16,318 nt of DNA from Anaerolineae bacterium (GCA_027457205.1 DAIDTM010000459.1:1-16318); one strand, 5' to 3'; positions 1 through 11,538 are shown, counted from the stretch's first letter. Translations and numbers: made by a program. Notes: generated by a model from the sequence alone, not told the origin.

Positions 1-128
1 GTCATGGACTTGCCCGCGCCGCTGGGACCAAAGAGCACGATGATTTGATTTTCCGGCGCGGTGAATTCAACGTCTAACTTGAATTCACCGAGTTGTTTGT
101 GGATGGCGATTTCAAACATACGGCGCAT
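1..128 (-). CDS. modC: molybdate ABC transporter ATPase ModC, N-terminal fragment (cut by window edge)
   Basis: Only about 42 N-terminal codons are visible; the gene continues past base 1. The translation begins MRRMFEIAIHKQLGEF and reaches a Walker A motif GPSGAGKS, the nucleotide-binding P-loop of an ABC ATPase. ModC would energise uptake through the ModB channel on the cytoplasmic face of the membrane. The start at 126-128 is preferred because it forms a TAATG overlap with the modB stop codon, the same arrangement seen between modA and modB. An in-frame ATG at 117-119 (MFEIA) is the alternative. The assignment rests mainly on position after modA and modB, since the Walker A motif alone only says ABC ATPase. 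Confidence 0.85.
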   Translation of the reverse strand, partial: MRRMFEIAIHKQLGEFKLDVEFTAPENQIIVLFGPSGAGKSM

Positions 129-964
129 TAGCCCACGGTAAATCCTCTGGGGCTGACCCATCGGACGGCTGCCAAGATGCCAAACGAAACGACGATCAGG
201 ATGAACGAGAGCGCGAGCGCGCTGTCGAGATTGGATTCAAATCCGATGTAAATCGCCAGCGGCATGGTTTGCGTGGTGCCCTGAAAATTGCCGGCGAACA
301 TGATCGTCGCGCCAAACTCTCCGAGCGCGCGTGCCCACGTCATCAGCGCGCCGCCGAACAGCGATGGCGCAGCCAGCGGCAGCGTGATCCGAAAAAACGT
401 TCGCAGATTGGAAACGCCCAGCAGCGCCGACATCTGTTCCAGTCCGCGATCCACCGAAGCAAAACCCGTTTTGGCGGCGCGGACGTAGAACGGCGCTGCT
501 ACAAAAGTCTGCGCCATCACCACCGCCGCCGTCGTGAAGGGCAAATCGATTCCCGCCGCAGAGAGCACCGGACCTAGCAACCCGCGCCGTCCGAACGCCA
601 TCAACAGCGCCAGCCCGGCAACCGCCGGCGGCAAGACCATCGGCAGATCGATCAAGGCATCCACGATTGTTTTGCCGGTAAATTCTTCACGCGCCAAGAA
701 ATAGGCAATCGGCGTTCCGATAACAATCGCCAGCGCCGCTGAAAGCGTCGCCGTGAACAGACTGAGCCGAAGCGCATCGAACGTGCTAGCGCTGAGCCAA
801 CCCGTGGCGCGGAATGGCAGCACCCGCAGCGCCACCGCCAGGAGCGGAAGCATAAGAAAAAGCAACAGCACCAGCGTGACGCTCAGAAACACGAGACGCC
901 CGCCGGAGAAATGCCGAGACGCTGCCGCCTTGTCCGGCTTGGGTGAAGGAATAGATTGCTTCAT
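128..964 (-). CDS. modB: molybdate ABC transporter permease ModB
   Basis: This 278-residue integral membrane protein is the channel subunit of the molybdate importer. Hydrophobic helices are visible near residues 24-46, 62-88 and 100-122, with more in the C-terminal half. The conserved cytoplasmic EAA-type loop that docks on ModC is seen as GVSNLRTFFRITLPLAAP. The stretch ALGEFGATIMFAGN followed by TQTMPLAIY is a recognisable ModB signature. The N-terminus has about 23 extra polar residues before the first helix. The start ATG overlaps the modA stop by one base (TGATG), and the stop overlaps the modC start in the same way, so translation of the three genes is probably coupled. Length is slightly above the usual 220-230 residues because of that N-terminal tail. 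Confidence 0.95.
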   Translation of the reverse strand: MKQSIPSPKPDKAAASRHFSGGRLVFLSVTLVLLLFLMLPLLAVALRVLPFRATGWLSASTFDALRLSLFTATLSAALAIVIGTPIAYFLAREEFTGKTIVDALIDLPMVLPPAVAGLALLMAFGRRGLLGPVLSAAGIDLPFTTAAVVMAQTFVAAPFYVRAAKTGFASVDRGLEQMSALLGVSNLRTFFRITLPLAAPSLFGGALMTWARALGEFGATIMFAGNFQGTTQTMPLAIYIGFESNLDSALALSFILIVVSFGILAAVRWVSPRGFTVG

Positions 965-1812
965 CAGCGCGCCGCAAAACCGTACTTTTTGAGTACCGCT
1001 TGCCCATCCGCCGAAAGCACCAAGTCGATGAATTTCTGCGCGAGCGCGGGATGGGCGCTAGACTTGACGACCGCTATGGGATAGGCAGCAATGACGTTGA
1101 ACTGATCGGGAATGTCGATCGTCGTCAATTTGTCGATGGCGGCTTGCGCGTCCGTCGTGTAGACGACTCCCGCATCGGCTTCGCCCAACGCGATCTTGGC
1201 GACCACCTGCTTGACGTCGTTCTCTTTCGAGACCACGCGCGCGAGCACTTGCGTTTTGAAATCAGCGCCATACGCCGGGTCGGCGGAGAGTTTGTCCAAT
1301 GCCTGAAGCGTATAGTTGCCAACGGGCACACTCGCATCAGCGATGTCGAGTTTCAGCCCTGGCTTGGCGAGGTCTTGCAATGTCTTGATGCCCGCCGGGT
1401 TGTTTTTCGGCAGGATGACGACGAGACGATTGCGCGTAAAGATTTGCGGATTACCGACGATCAACCCTTCCGATTTGAGCGGATCCATATTCTTATTGTC
1501 CGCGCTGGCGAAAACATCCGCGGGCGCGCCCTGCTCGATCTGCGTCCGCAGTTGTTGCGATCCGGCAAAGCTGAAAGTGACTTTCGTTCCCGGATTCGCC
1601 GATTCAAACGACTTGGCGATGTCGCCGAACGCCGCCGTGAGCGACGCCGCGGCGAACACGGTGAGCGTCCCGCCGGCGCTGGTTGGGGCAACCGTCGCAG
1701 TTGGCGCAGATATTGGAGCCGGTACGGCGGTCGGCGCGGCAGCGGGCTGACAGGCGGCAGCCACAATCGCCAGGACGAGAAACGCGCCGAACAATTTGAA
1801 ACGACCGTTCAT
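964..1812 (-). CDS. modA: molybdate-binding lipoprotein ModA
   Basis: This 282-residue substrate-binding protein captures molybdate (or tungstate) outside the membrane and delivers it to ModB. The N-terminus is a lipoprotein signal peptide with a hydrophobic core and cysteine at residue 21 (IVAAAC), followed by an Ala/Pro/Thr-rich spacer to about residue 46. The periplasmic-binding fold starts at GTLTVFAAASLT. ModA landmarks follow: GSQQLRTQIEQGAPADVFASAD (shown here as GSQQL and GAPADVFASAD), VPVGNYTLQAL and VYTTDA. These carry the serine and tyrosine positions that usually contact the oxyanion. A GGAGG ribosome site at 1820-1824 precedes the ATG by seven bases. The 57-base gap to padR upstream shows no clear promoter, so modABC may be read from the padR promoter. 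Confidence 0.95.
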   Translation of the reverse strand: MNGRFKLFGAFLVLAIVAAACQPAAAPTAVPAPISAPTATVAPTSAGGTLTVFAAASLTAAFGDIAKSFESANPGTKVTFSFAGSQQLRTQIEQGAPADVFASADNKNMDPLKSEGLIVGNPQIFTRNRLVVILPKNNPAGIKTLQDLAKPGLKLDIADASVPVGNYTLQALDKLSADPAYGADFKTQVLARVVSKENDVKQVVAKIALGEADAGVVYTTDAQAAIDKLTTIDIPDQFNVIAAYPIAVVKSSAHPALAQKFIDLVLSADGQAVLKKYGFAAR

Positions 1813-1869
1813 CGCGAAACCTCCATAAGGAATTTATCGCGGGTCTCAACCGCGCGACTTGCACTCAAC

Positions 1870-2457
1870 TCATTTTTCCGCGGCTCTGGTGGACTTACGC
1901 GCGCCCGTCATTCGCAACGCTGATTTGGACTGAATGAGGTCGGCGCGATTGTTCTCCAGCCATTTTAGAATGGTGGTCAACTGCTGAATGCGAAAACTGC
2001 GCGCCAGCCGATTAAAGTCATCCTCGCCATCCACGGCTTGAATTTCTCGCGCGCGTAGGGTTTCAAGTTCCTTTTGACTAGTGGAAATCTGTCGCGCAAT
2101 CAAGCGTTTGGTGGAGGCGATCCCGGCGACTCGCGCGAAATAGAGCCGCAAGAAAAAATCGATGCGGAATTCGCGCAAGCCGTGCGCCGGCTGATCGAGC
2201 CACGCCTCGAACGCCCGGCGTCCTGCCGACGTCAATTCCAGAATCTTCTTAGAGGGGCGCGATCCTTGCGTCTGAGTGCGCGTGCGGAGCCAACCCTGCG
2301 CGGCGTAGCTGTTAAAAATGGCGTACATCTGGCTCATGCCCAACGTCCACACGACGCCGAGTTGCTGATGAACTTGTTTGTAAAGATCGTACCCGTGCAT
2401 CGGTTCATTGAGCAGAAATCCGAGCAGCGCCGGTTCCGGGGAAATCCTTGCCCTCAT
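1870..2457 (-). CDS. PadR-family transcriptional regulator
   Basis: This 195-residue protein starts MRARISPEPALLGFLL and contains the PadR winged-helix pattern: PMHGYDLYKQV in the first helices, then MYAIFNSYAAQGWL and a wing region with a basic SRPSKK segment. The C-terminal half (about residues 90-170) is helical, as in the Vir_C-like dimerisation domain of this family. PadR proteins are usually repressors released by a ligand. ATG at 2455-2457 is chosen because AAAGG lies about eight bases upstream; a GTG at 2470-2472 would add five residues. The gene lies directly upstream of modABC on the same strand, so control of molybdate uptake is plausible. The ligand cannot be read from the sequence. 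It is not a ModE protein: no molybdate-binding MOP domain is present. Confidence 0.88.
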   Translation of the reverse strand: MRARISPEPALLGFLLNEPMHGYDLYKQVHQQLGVVWTLGMSQMYAIFNSYAAQGWLRTRTQTQGSRPSKKILELTSAGRRAFEAWLDQPAHGLREFRIDFFLRLYFARVAGIASTKRLIARQISTSQKELETLRAREIQAVDGEDDFNRLARSFRIQQLTTILKWLENNRADLIQSKSALRMTGARKSTRAAEK

Positions 2458-2493
2458 TCTTACGCCTTTCACGGCAGAGCCGAATCTAGGCGT

Positions 2494-2523
2494 ATTATAC
2501 TCAATACTTGAATATTTACAAGT
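2494..2523 (-). promoter_or_regulatory. padR promoter with overlapping inverted-repeat operator
   Basis: On the minus strand a perfect -10 box TATAAT (2494-2499) lies 16 bases from a -35-like TTGTAA (2516-2521). The -35 box is inside the perfect inverted repeat ACTTG-N8-CAAGT at 2506-2523. Known PadR operators often have short arms separated by about eight bases (for example ATGT-N8-ACAT), so the geometry fits an autoregulatory site. That PadR binds here is inference. Confidence 0.6.
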
Positions 2524-2533
2524 TGACCTAACC

Positions 2534-2667
2534 GGTGATTATCCGAGAGCCACCGGCAGAGATGCAGATGACTGTGGCGAAGTGCGCCGCAGCCACGAAG
2601 AATTTTCCATTCTTTCTCTCTGCGTCCTCAGCATCTCGGCGGTGAAATCAAGATATGGATAATCGCC
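2534..2667. repeat. long imperfect hairpin element in the padR/mutase intergenic region
   Basis: This fills most of the 2458-2738 gap, in which no gene is supported. Outer arms GGTGATTATCC (2534-2544) and GGATAATCGCC (2657-2667) are inverted copies with one mismatch. Inner arms starting CACCGGCAGAGATGC at 2551 pair imperfectly with 2624-2644. The centre holds a small perfect hairpin AAGAAT-N5-ATTCTT (2598-2614). All three pairs have roughly the same midpoint, so this is a folded element rather than chance matches. It may be a REP-like or MITE-like repeat; copy number elsewhere is unknown. Confidence 0.6.
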
Positions 2668-2703
2668 AGCGGCGCTTGGTTTTCCAATCCCGCCGATTTG
2701 ATG

Positions 2704-2709
2704 TATAAT
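2704..2709 (+). promoter_or_regulatory. candidate -10 box for the mutase-meaB operon
   Basis: A perfect TATAAT lies 29 bases before the ATG at 2739, which would give a short leader. No convincing -35 box is visible at 16-18 bases upstream, so this is only a moderate promoter call. Confidence 0.45.
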
Positions 2710-2727
2710 GCGCCGTGAACTCAACGC

Positions 2728-2732
2728 GGAGG
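2728..2732 (+). promoter_or_regulatory. ribosome-binding site fixing the start of the B12-binding subunit
   Basis: GGAGG lies six bases before the ATG at 2739. It decides the start against an in-frame GTG at 2715, which would place this site inside the coding region and add eight residues with no family resemblance. Confidence 0.8.
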
Positions 2733-2738
2733 CAGTGG

Positions 2739-3158
2739 ATGGCTGATCGACCGATTCGGGTGTTGATTGCAAAGCCGGGATTGGATGGACACGACCGCGG
2801 CGCCAAAGTGGTAGCGCGCGCCCTGCGCGACGCGGGGATGGAAGTGATCTACACCGGCATTCGCCAGACGCCGGAAATGATCGCCGAAGCCGCGCTGCAG
2901 GAAGACGTGGACGTGGTTGGGCTTTCGATCCTCTCCGGCGCGCACCTCGACCTATTTCCGCGCATCGTCGACCAGTTGAAGCAAAAGGGAATGCAAGACG
3001 TTTTGCTCGTCTGCGGCGGCATCATCCCGGACGAGGACATCGCCGCGCTGAAGAAAATGGGCTTTGCCGGCGCGTTCGGACCGGGCACCTCGACGCAAGA
3101 CCTGGCGAAATTCATCCGCGAGCAAGTCGCCGCGCGCCGCGCCGGGGTGACCACCTAG
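2739..3158 (+). CDS. methylmalonyl-CoA mutase-type cobalamin-binding subunit
   Basis: This 139-residue protein is a stand-alone B12-binding domain of the methylmalonyl-CoA mutase family, as in split mutases where the catalytic TIM-barrel subunit is a separate gene. The motif D16-x-H18-x-x-G21 (GLDGHDRGAKV) supplies the histidine that coordinates cobalt from below. The later GLSILSGAH and VCGGIIP segments are the conserved nucleotide-loop contacts of the Rossmann-like fold. It would pair with a large subunit to convert methylmalonyl-CoA to succinyl-CoA, or with a related acyl-CoA mutase partner. No large subunit is in the window. Its TAG stop overlaps the GTG start of meaB by one base, which ties it to its chaperone GTPase. 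Confidence 0.93.
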   Translation: MADRPIRVLIAKPGLDGHDRGAKVVARALRDAGMEVIYTGIRQTPEMIAEAALQEDVDVVGLSILSGAHLDLFPRIVDQLKQKGMQDVLLVCGGIIPDEDIAALKKMGFAGAFGPGTSTQDLAKFIREQVAARRAGVTT

Positions 3159-4102
3159 TGGATCGCGCAACCGTCGAATCACTGCGCGGCGGCAATTCGC
3201 GCGCGGTGGCGCGCGCGATCAGCGCGGTAGAACGCGGCGGCGTTGAAGCGCGCGAGGTAATCGCCGCCCTCTTCCGATACACTGGGCGCGCGCACGTGAT
3301 TGGAGTCACCGGCGCGCCGGGGACCGGCAAAAGCACACTCGTCAACGAAATCGCCAAACTCTATCGCCGACGCGGACACCGCCTCGGTATTGTTGCCGTC
3401 GATCCGACGAGTCCGTTTACCGGCGGCGCGATCCTGGGCGACCGGTTGCGAATGCAGGACTTGGCGGGCGACGACGGCGTGTTCATTCGCAGCATGGCAA
3501 CGCGCGGCAATCTTGGCGGTCTGGCGTCCGCGACCTCCGACACGATCAAGGTTCTCGATGCGGCGGGCTTTGCAATCGTCTTGGTCGAGACGGTGGGCGC
3601 GGGGCAGAGCGAAGTCGATATCGCCAAGAACGCGCACACGACGCTCGTCGTCGACGCGCCGGGTCTGGGCGACGACATTCAGGCGATCAAAGCCGGCATT
3701 CTGGAGATCGCGGATATTCTCATCGTGAACAAAGCCGACCATGACGACGCGAATTCGACCGTTGCTGCGCTCGAAATGAATTTGAATCTAAAGCCGAAAG
3801 CAGAAAACGATTGGCGACCGCCGGTGCTCAAGACGATTGCGATCCAGGGCGAAGGCATCGCGGACGCGGTCGAGTGGATCGGCAAGCATCGCGCGTACCT
3901 GGAATCAAATCATCTACTTGAATCACGCGAGCGCGCGCGGCTGCGCGCGGAACTGGAACTCGTCGCGCAGCGCGAATTGATGACGCGGCTGGTCCGTGGT
4001 GTAAACGGTAGTAAAATCGAAGCGCTAGTCGAAAAGATGGCGGCGCGCGAAATGGATGTATACCAGGCGGTGGAAAAGTTGATTGGAGACACGCATTCTT
4101 AA
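3158..4102 (+). CDS. meaB: MeaB/ArgK-type GTPase, B12-mutase chaperone
   Basis: This 314-residue P-loop G protein protects and reloads adenosylcobalamin-dependent mutases. Walker A is GAPGTGKST at residues 52-60. D82 lies in the conserved VDPTSP segment, residues 143-152 read VETVGAGQSE, and N191-KAD is the guanine-specificity motif. Later QGEGIADAVEWI and the charged C-terminal helices match the dimerisation arm of MeaB. Length is normal for the family. The start is a GTG inside the TAGTG overlap with the B12-binding subunit, and the stop forms TAATG with the next gene. Co-location with the mutase subunit supports MeaB over the old ArgK (arginine transport kinase) annotation. Confidence 0.95.
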   Translation: MDRATVESLRGGNSRAVARAISAVERGGVEAREVIAALFRYTGRAHVIGVTGAPGTGKSTLVNEIAKLYRRRGHRLGIVAVDPTSPFTGGAILGDRLRMQDLAGDDGVFIRSMATRGNLGGLASATSDTIKVLDAAGFAIVLVETVGAGQSEVDIAKNAHTTLVVDAPGLGDDIQAIKAGILEIADILIVNKADHDDANSTVAALEMNLNLKPKAENDWRPPVLKTIAIQGEGIADAVEWIGKHRAYLESNHLLESRERARLRAELELVAQRELMTRLVRGVNGSKIEALVEKMAAREMDVYQAVEKLIGDTHS

Positions 4103-4719
4103 TGCACTTGTTACTCATTCGTCACGGCGAAACCGATTGGAATAACGAAGGACGCATTCAAGGGCACACCGATACGCCGCTGAACGCGCGCGGTATCGCG
4201 CAAGCGGAGAAGCTCGCGGCGCGGCTGGCAGGCGAAAAGATCGACGCGCTGTACACCGGCCCGCTCGCGCGCGCCCGCATCACCGCCGATCTCATCGCGC
4301 AGAAACTTGGCATCGCGGCGATTCCAGATGATCGACTGAAAGAAAAGTATCTCGGCGAACTGGAAGGGCTGACCGGCGCCGAGTTTGAGCAGCAATATCC
4401 GGAAGTTTATCGCGCGTGGCACGCGAGCGCGGAACATTTTCCTATGCCCGGCGAGGAAACACCGGCTGCGTTTCGACAGCGCGTTCAAGAGTTTCTGGAC
4501 GACGCGCAAGCGCGGCACAAGGGCGCGACGCAAGTCGCGATCGTCTCGCACGGCGGCACGCTCGGCATGTTCCTGGCAACCTTGATCGGACTGGATGTCC
4601 ATCGGCGTTTTCCATTCTGGTTTGATAACGCGTCGATCAGCCGGGTCGATCTCAGCGGAAGCCGTCCGCGGCTGCGCCTGCTCAACGACACGTGCCATCT
4701 GAATGGACACGCGAATTAG
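4102..4719 (+). CDS. histidine phosphatase family protein (phosphoglycerate mutase-like)
   Basis: This 205-residue protein starts MHLLLIRHGETDWN. The RHGE motif at residues 7-10 carries the histidine that is phosphorylated during catalysis, and H150 in IVSHGGTLGMF is the second conserved histidine. The YLGELEGL segment near residue 85 holds the likely proton-donating glutamate. This branch includes broad phosphatases, alpha-ribazole phosphatase (CobC) and cofactor-dependent phosphoglycerate mutases, and the substrate cannot be chosen from sequence alone. The B12-linked neighbours make a CobC-like role tempting but do not prove it. The ATG overlaps the meaB stop (TAATG), so the two are likely translated together. 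Confidence 0.9.
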   Translation: MHLLLIRHGETDWNNEGRIQGHTDTPLNARGIAQAEKLAARLAGEKIDALYTGPLARARITADLIAQKLGIAAIPDDRLKEKYLGELEGLTGAEFEQQYPEVYRAWHASAEHFPMPGEETPAAFRQRVQEFLDDAQARHKGATQVAIVSHGGTLGMFLATLIGLDVHRRFPFWFDNASISRVDLSGSRPRLRLLNDTCHLNGHAN

Positions 4720-4749
4720 GAACGGCGATCTTCACGGAGACACTACACT

Positions 4750-5835
4750 ATGGGCACTCCACAAAATAACCCGCCGCTTGAAACCGGCAGCACCGCGGAA
4801 GTGGAACGGCTCTTGAAGGAAGCCGACGAAGCGACCGCCGCCGAAGATTGGGACAAGGTCATCGCGCGGTATCGGCAAGCCCTATCGTTCGACCGCGCGC
4901 TGCAAGGCGCGGAAGCGAAACTGCAATGGGCGCTACGAATGCGCGACATCGACGCGCTGTACCGGCAGGGCAAGGCGGAGTTGAGCGCGCAGCATTACGA
5001 CGCCGCGCTGGCAGCACTGCGCAAGGCGCGGCTGATGTACGCTAGTCACTATAAAGACACCGATGCACTGATCGTGGAGGCACAGACCGCAATGCAAAAA
5101 CAAAATTGGCAGACCCATCCACCCACGGCGGCGACCAAAAAGGGCTGCCTGCTCACCGGCGGCGCGCTCGCGCTGCTGACCGTTCTATCGATTCTTTTTC
5201 TGAGCGCGTGCGCGTCAGCGCCCGCGCCGACGCCAACGACCGTTAGCATACCTACCGCGCCCGCCGCGCCGACCATTCCAGTCGCCGGCACATCCGCGCC
5301 GTCTTCGGCGGGAACAGGCAGCGCGGCAAAACTCGCGCCACAACAAAGGAGCAACATGTACAAAAACCCACCGGCGATGACCATCGATGTAAACAAGACC
5401 TACATCGCGACGATCAAGACCGCCAAGGGCAACATCGTCGCCGAACTGTATCCGAAGGACGCGCCGCAGACCGTCAACAACTTTGTCTTTCTCGCGCGCG
5501 ATGGGTTCTACAATAACCTGACCTTCCACCGCGTCGTACCCGGTTTTGTGATTCAAGGCGGCGACCCGCTGGGCACTGGCACCGGCGGTCCCGGCTACAA
5601 CATTCCACCGGAGATCAAAGCGAAACACACATTGGGCGCGCTGGCAATGGCGCGAACGGGTGGACCTGCGGCGACAACGCCGAGCAGCGGCAGCCAGTTT
5701 TACATTACGCTAGCGCCCCAGCCGGGTTTGGACGGGCAGTACACGGTGTTCGGACAGGTCACGCAAGGAATGGACGTGGTACAGCAGATCGCGGTCGGCG
5801 ATGTGATTCAGTCGATCACGATTGAAGAGAAATAA
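4750..5835 (+). CDS. TPR-membrane-cyclophilin peptidyl-prolyl isomerase
   Basis: This 361-residue protein has three parts. Residues about 12-115 are helical and TPR-like (EVERLLKEADEATAAEDWDKV, DALYRQGKAELSAQHYDAAL). Residues 133-153 are a membrane segment preceded by two lysines, and a Pro/Thr/Ala-rich linker runs to about residue 205. From about residue 216 to the end is a bacterial cyclophilin: KTAKGNIVAELYP, FHRVVPGFVIQGGDP, GSQFYITL and YTVFGQV, with the catalytic-site F-H-R present. Lysines before the helix predict the TPR part inside and the isomerase outside, where it could help fold secreted proteins. LFLSAC at the end of the helix is a good lipobox, which is odd so far from the N-terminus. 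A GGAGA site nine bases upstream supports this start. Confidence 0.9.
   Translation: MGTPQNNPPLETGSTAEVERLLKEADEATAAEDWDKVIARYRQALSFDRALQGAEAKLQWALRMRDIDALYRQGKAELSAQHYDAALAALRKARLMYASHYKDTDALIVEAQTAMQKQNWQTHPPTAATKKGCLLTGGALALLTVLSILFLSACASAPAPTPTTVSIPTAPAAPTIPVAGTSAPSSAGTGSAAKLAPQQRSNMYKNPPAMTIDVNKTYIATIKTAKGNIVAELYPKDAPQTVNNFVFLARDGFYNNLTFHRVVPGFVIQGGDPLGTGTGGPGYNIPPEIKAKHTLGALAMARTGGPAATTPSSGSQFYITLAPQPGLDGQYTVFGQVTQGMDVVQQIAVGDVIQSITIEEK
5076..5094 (+). promoter_or_regulatory. possible internal ribosome site and start within the cyclophilin gene
   Basis: GGAGG (5076-5080) is followed after 11 bases by an in-frame ATG at 5092, codon 115. Starting there would give a protein with an N-terminal lipoprotein signal and cysteine about 40 residues in. 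The spacing is long and the bases also encode VEAQTAM, so chance is possible. Confidence 0.25.
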
Positions 5836-5837
5836 CG

Positions 5838-5870
5838 AGACCTGGAAGGTCTGCGAGACCTTCCAGGTCT
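5838..5870. repeat. perfect nested palindrome between cyclophilin gene and prs
   Basis: Arms AGACCTGGAAGGTCT (5838-5852) and AGACCTTCCAGGTCT (5856-5870) are perfect 15-base inverted copies around a GCG loop. Each arm is itself a palindrome of AGACCT and AGGTCT around three bases, so it can fold as one long hairpin or two small ones. No T-run follows on the plus strand, so a REP-like repeat is more likely than a rho-independent terminator. Confidence 0.85.
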
Positions 5871-5890
5871 GAAAAGCGGAGGTCCCTTCG

Positions 5891-6847
5891 ATGGCGAAGA
5901 TGTATGGCGACTTGGCGATGTTCAGCGGGCGCAGCAATCGCCCGCTTGCCGAAGCGGTTTGCAAACAGCTGCGCGTGCCGCTGGAGGAAGCCGAGATCTT
6001 TGATTTTCCGAACGAGAATATTTTCATTCAGCTCAAATGCAGCGTGCGCGGGCAGGACGTTTTCTTCATTCAAGGTCTGTCCTCGCCGGTCAACCGCAAC
6101 ATCGTCGAGATGCTAATCTTTATCGACGCGCTAAAACGCGCGTCCGCCGGGCGTATCACCGCCGTCATTCCATTCTACGCGTACGGACGCAGCGACAAGA
6201 AGGACCAACCGCGCATCCCGATCACCGCGCGCTTGCTCGCCGATCTCGTCGGCGTCGCCGGCGCACACCGCTATATGACGATCGATCTGCACGCGGGGCA
6301 AATCCAAGGGTTCTTTGGAATTCCAGGCGACGAGTTCTCCGCCTTTCCGATTCTATCGGATTATCTTGTTGGGAAAAACATTCCCGACGCGGTCGTCGTG
6401 TCTGCCGATCTCGGCTTTGCGAAAAAGGCGCGCAACTATGCGCGCCGGCTCGACCTGCCACTGGCGTTCGTCGAAAAGCGACGCATCGGCAATGATCCCA
6501 AAGCGCAGGCGCTGACCGTCATCGGCGATGTGCAGGACAAGAACGCGATCCTCGTCGACGACGAGGTGGACACCGCCGGCACGCTGACGGAAGCCGTGCA
6601 TCTGCTCAAGCGCAGCGGCGCGAAGCATGTTTACACTGCTTGTACGCATGCCACGTTATCGCATCCGGCGGTGGAGCGGCTGCGCGACGCGCCCATCGAA
6701 GAGTTCATCTGCACGGACACGGTACCGATTCCTCCAGAGAAACGCCTGCCAAATTTCACGATCCTTTCGGTCGCGCCGCTGCTGGCGGAGACGATTGCGC
6801 GCACGCACGAAGGGCGCAGCGTCGGCGAGTACTTGAAAGACGCGTGA
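5891..6847 (+). CDS. prs: ribose-phosphate pyrophosphokinase (PRPP synthase)
   Basis: This 318-residue enzyme makes PRPP from ribose 5-phosphate and ATP in the cytoplasm, feeding purine, pyrimidine, NAD, histidine and tryptophan synthesis. The N-terminus MFSGRSNRPLAEAVCKQL and DFPNENIFIQL match class I enzymes. The ATP-binding region reads FYAYGRSDKKDQPR, where many relatives have RQDRK, so one position differs. TIDLHAGQIQGFF holds the conserved histidine. The PRPP loop is VDDEVDTAGT at residues 222-231. Length is typical. GGAGG at 5878-5882 lies eight bases before the ATG. It follows the nested palindrome and precedes secA by 104 bases of repeat-like sequence, so co-transcription with secA is uncertain. 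Confidence 0.96.
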   Translation: MAKMYGDLAMFSGRSNRPLAEAVCKQLRVPLEEAEIFDFPNENIFIQLKCSVRGQDVFFIQGLSSPVNRNIVEMLIFIDALKRASAGRITAVIPFYAYGRSDKKDQPRIPITARLLADLVGVAGAHRYMTIDLHAGQIQGFFGIPGDEFSAFPILSDYLVGKNIPDAVVVSADLGFAKKARNYARRLDLPLAFVEKRRIGNDPKAQALTVIGDVQDKNAILVDDEVDTAGTLTEAVHLLKRSGAKHVYTACTHATLSHPAVERLRDAPIEEFICTDTVPIPPEKRLPNFTILSVAPLLAETIARTHEGRSVGEYLKDA

Positions 6848-6857
6848 GTGAATTTAA

Positions 6858-6927
6858 GATTCCAGATTTTCGATTTATGATTTAAATCTGATGGCATGGC
6901 GCGGCGCAAAATCATAAATCAGAAATC
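6858..6927. repeat. two inverted 7-nt-period arrays between prs and secA
   Basis: On the plus strand, 6858-6885 is four units of seven bases with core GATTNNN. At 6907-6927 three units with core NNAAATC follow, which is the reverse complement pattern. Together the parts 6865-6883 and 6909-6927 form an inverted repeat of 19 bases with two mismatches around 25 bases, able to fold in the mRNA. The region is A/T-rich, unlike its surroundings. No T-run terminator is seen. Confidence 0.75.
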
Positions 6928-6951
6928 AAACAGAAAATAGGTCTCGATCTA

Positions 6952-11499
<4,548 letters not shown>

Positions 11500-11507
11500 G
11501 AGAACAC

Positions 11508-11538
11508 AAAACCCCTCCCGAAATTCGAGAGGGGTTTT
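11508..11538. terminator. bidirectional terminator shared by convergent secA and groEL
   Basis: AAAACCCCTC (11508-11517) pairs perfectly with GAGGGGTTTT (11529-11538), and three inner pairs extend the stem after one mismatch. Four T residues lie on the 3' side when read from either strand. It sits eight bases after the secA stop and 34 bases after the groEL stop, fitting a terminator for both genes. Confidence 0.88.

Noticed and set aside
1838..1854. Small hairpin CGCGG-N7-CCGCG between padR and modA as an attenuator or riboswitch
   Set aside because: The stem has only five pairs, there is no T-run and no molybdenum-cofactor riboswitch architecture is visible in 57 bases.
4102..4719. Firm assignment as CobC (alpha-ribazole phosphatase)
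   Set aside because: The visible motifs are shared by the whole histidine phosphatase family and the window holds no cobalamin synthesis genes.
5838..5870. Terminator at the nested palindrome
   Set aside because: No run of T follows on either strand, so rho-independent termination is not supported.
6858..6927. CRISPR-like repeats in the periodic arrays
   Set aside because: Units are only seven bases, contiguous and degenerate, with no spacers and no cas genes.
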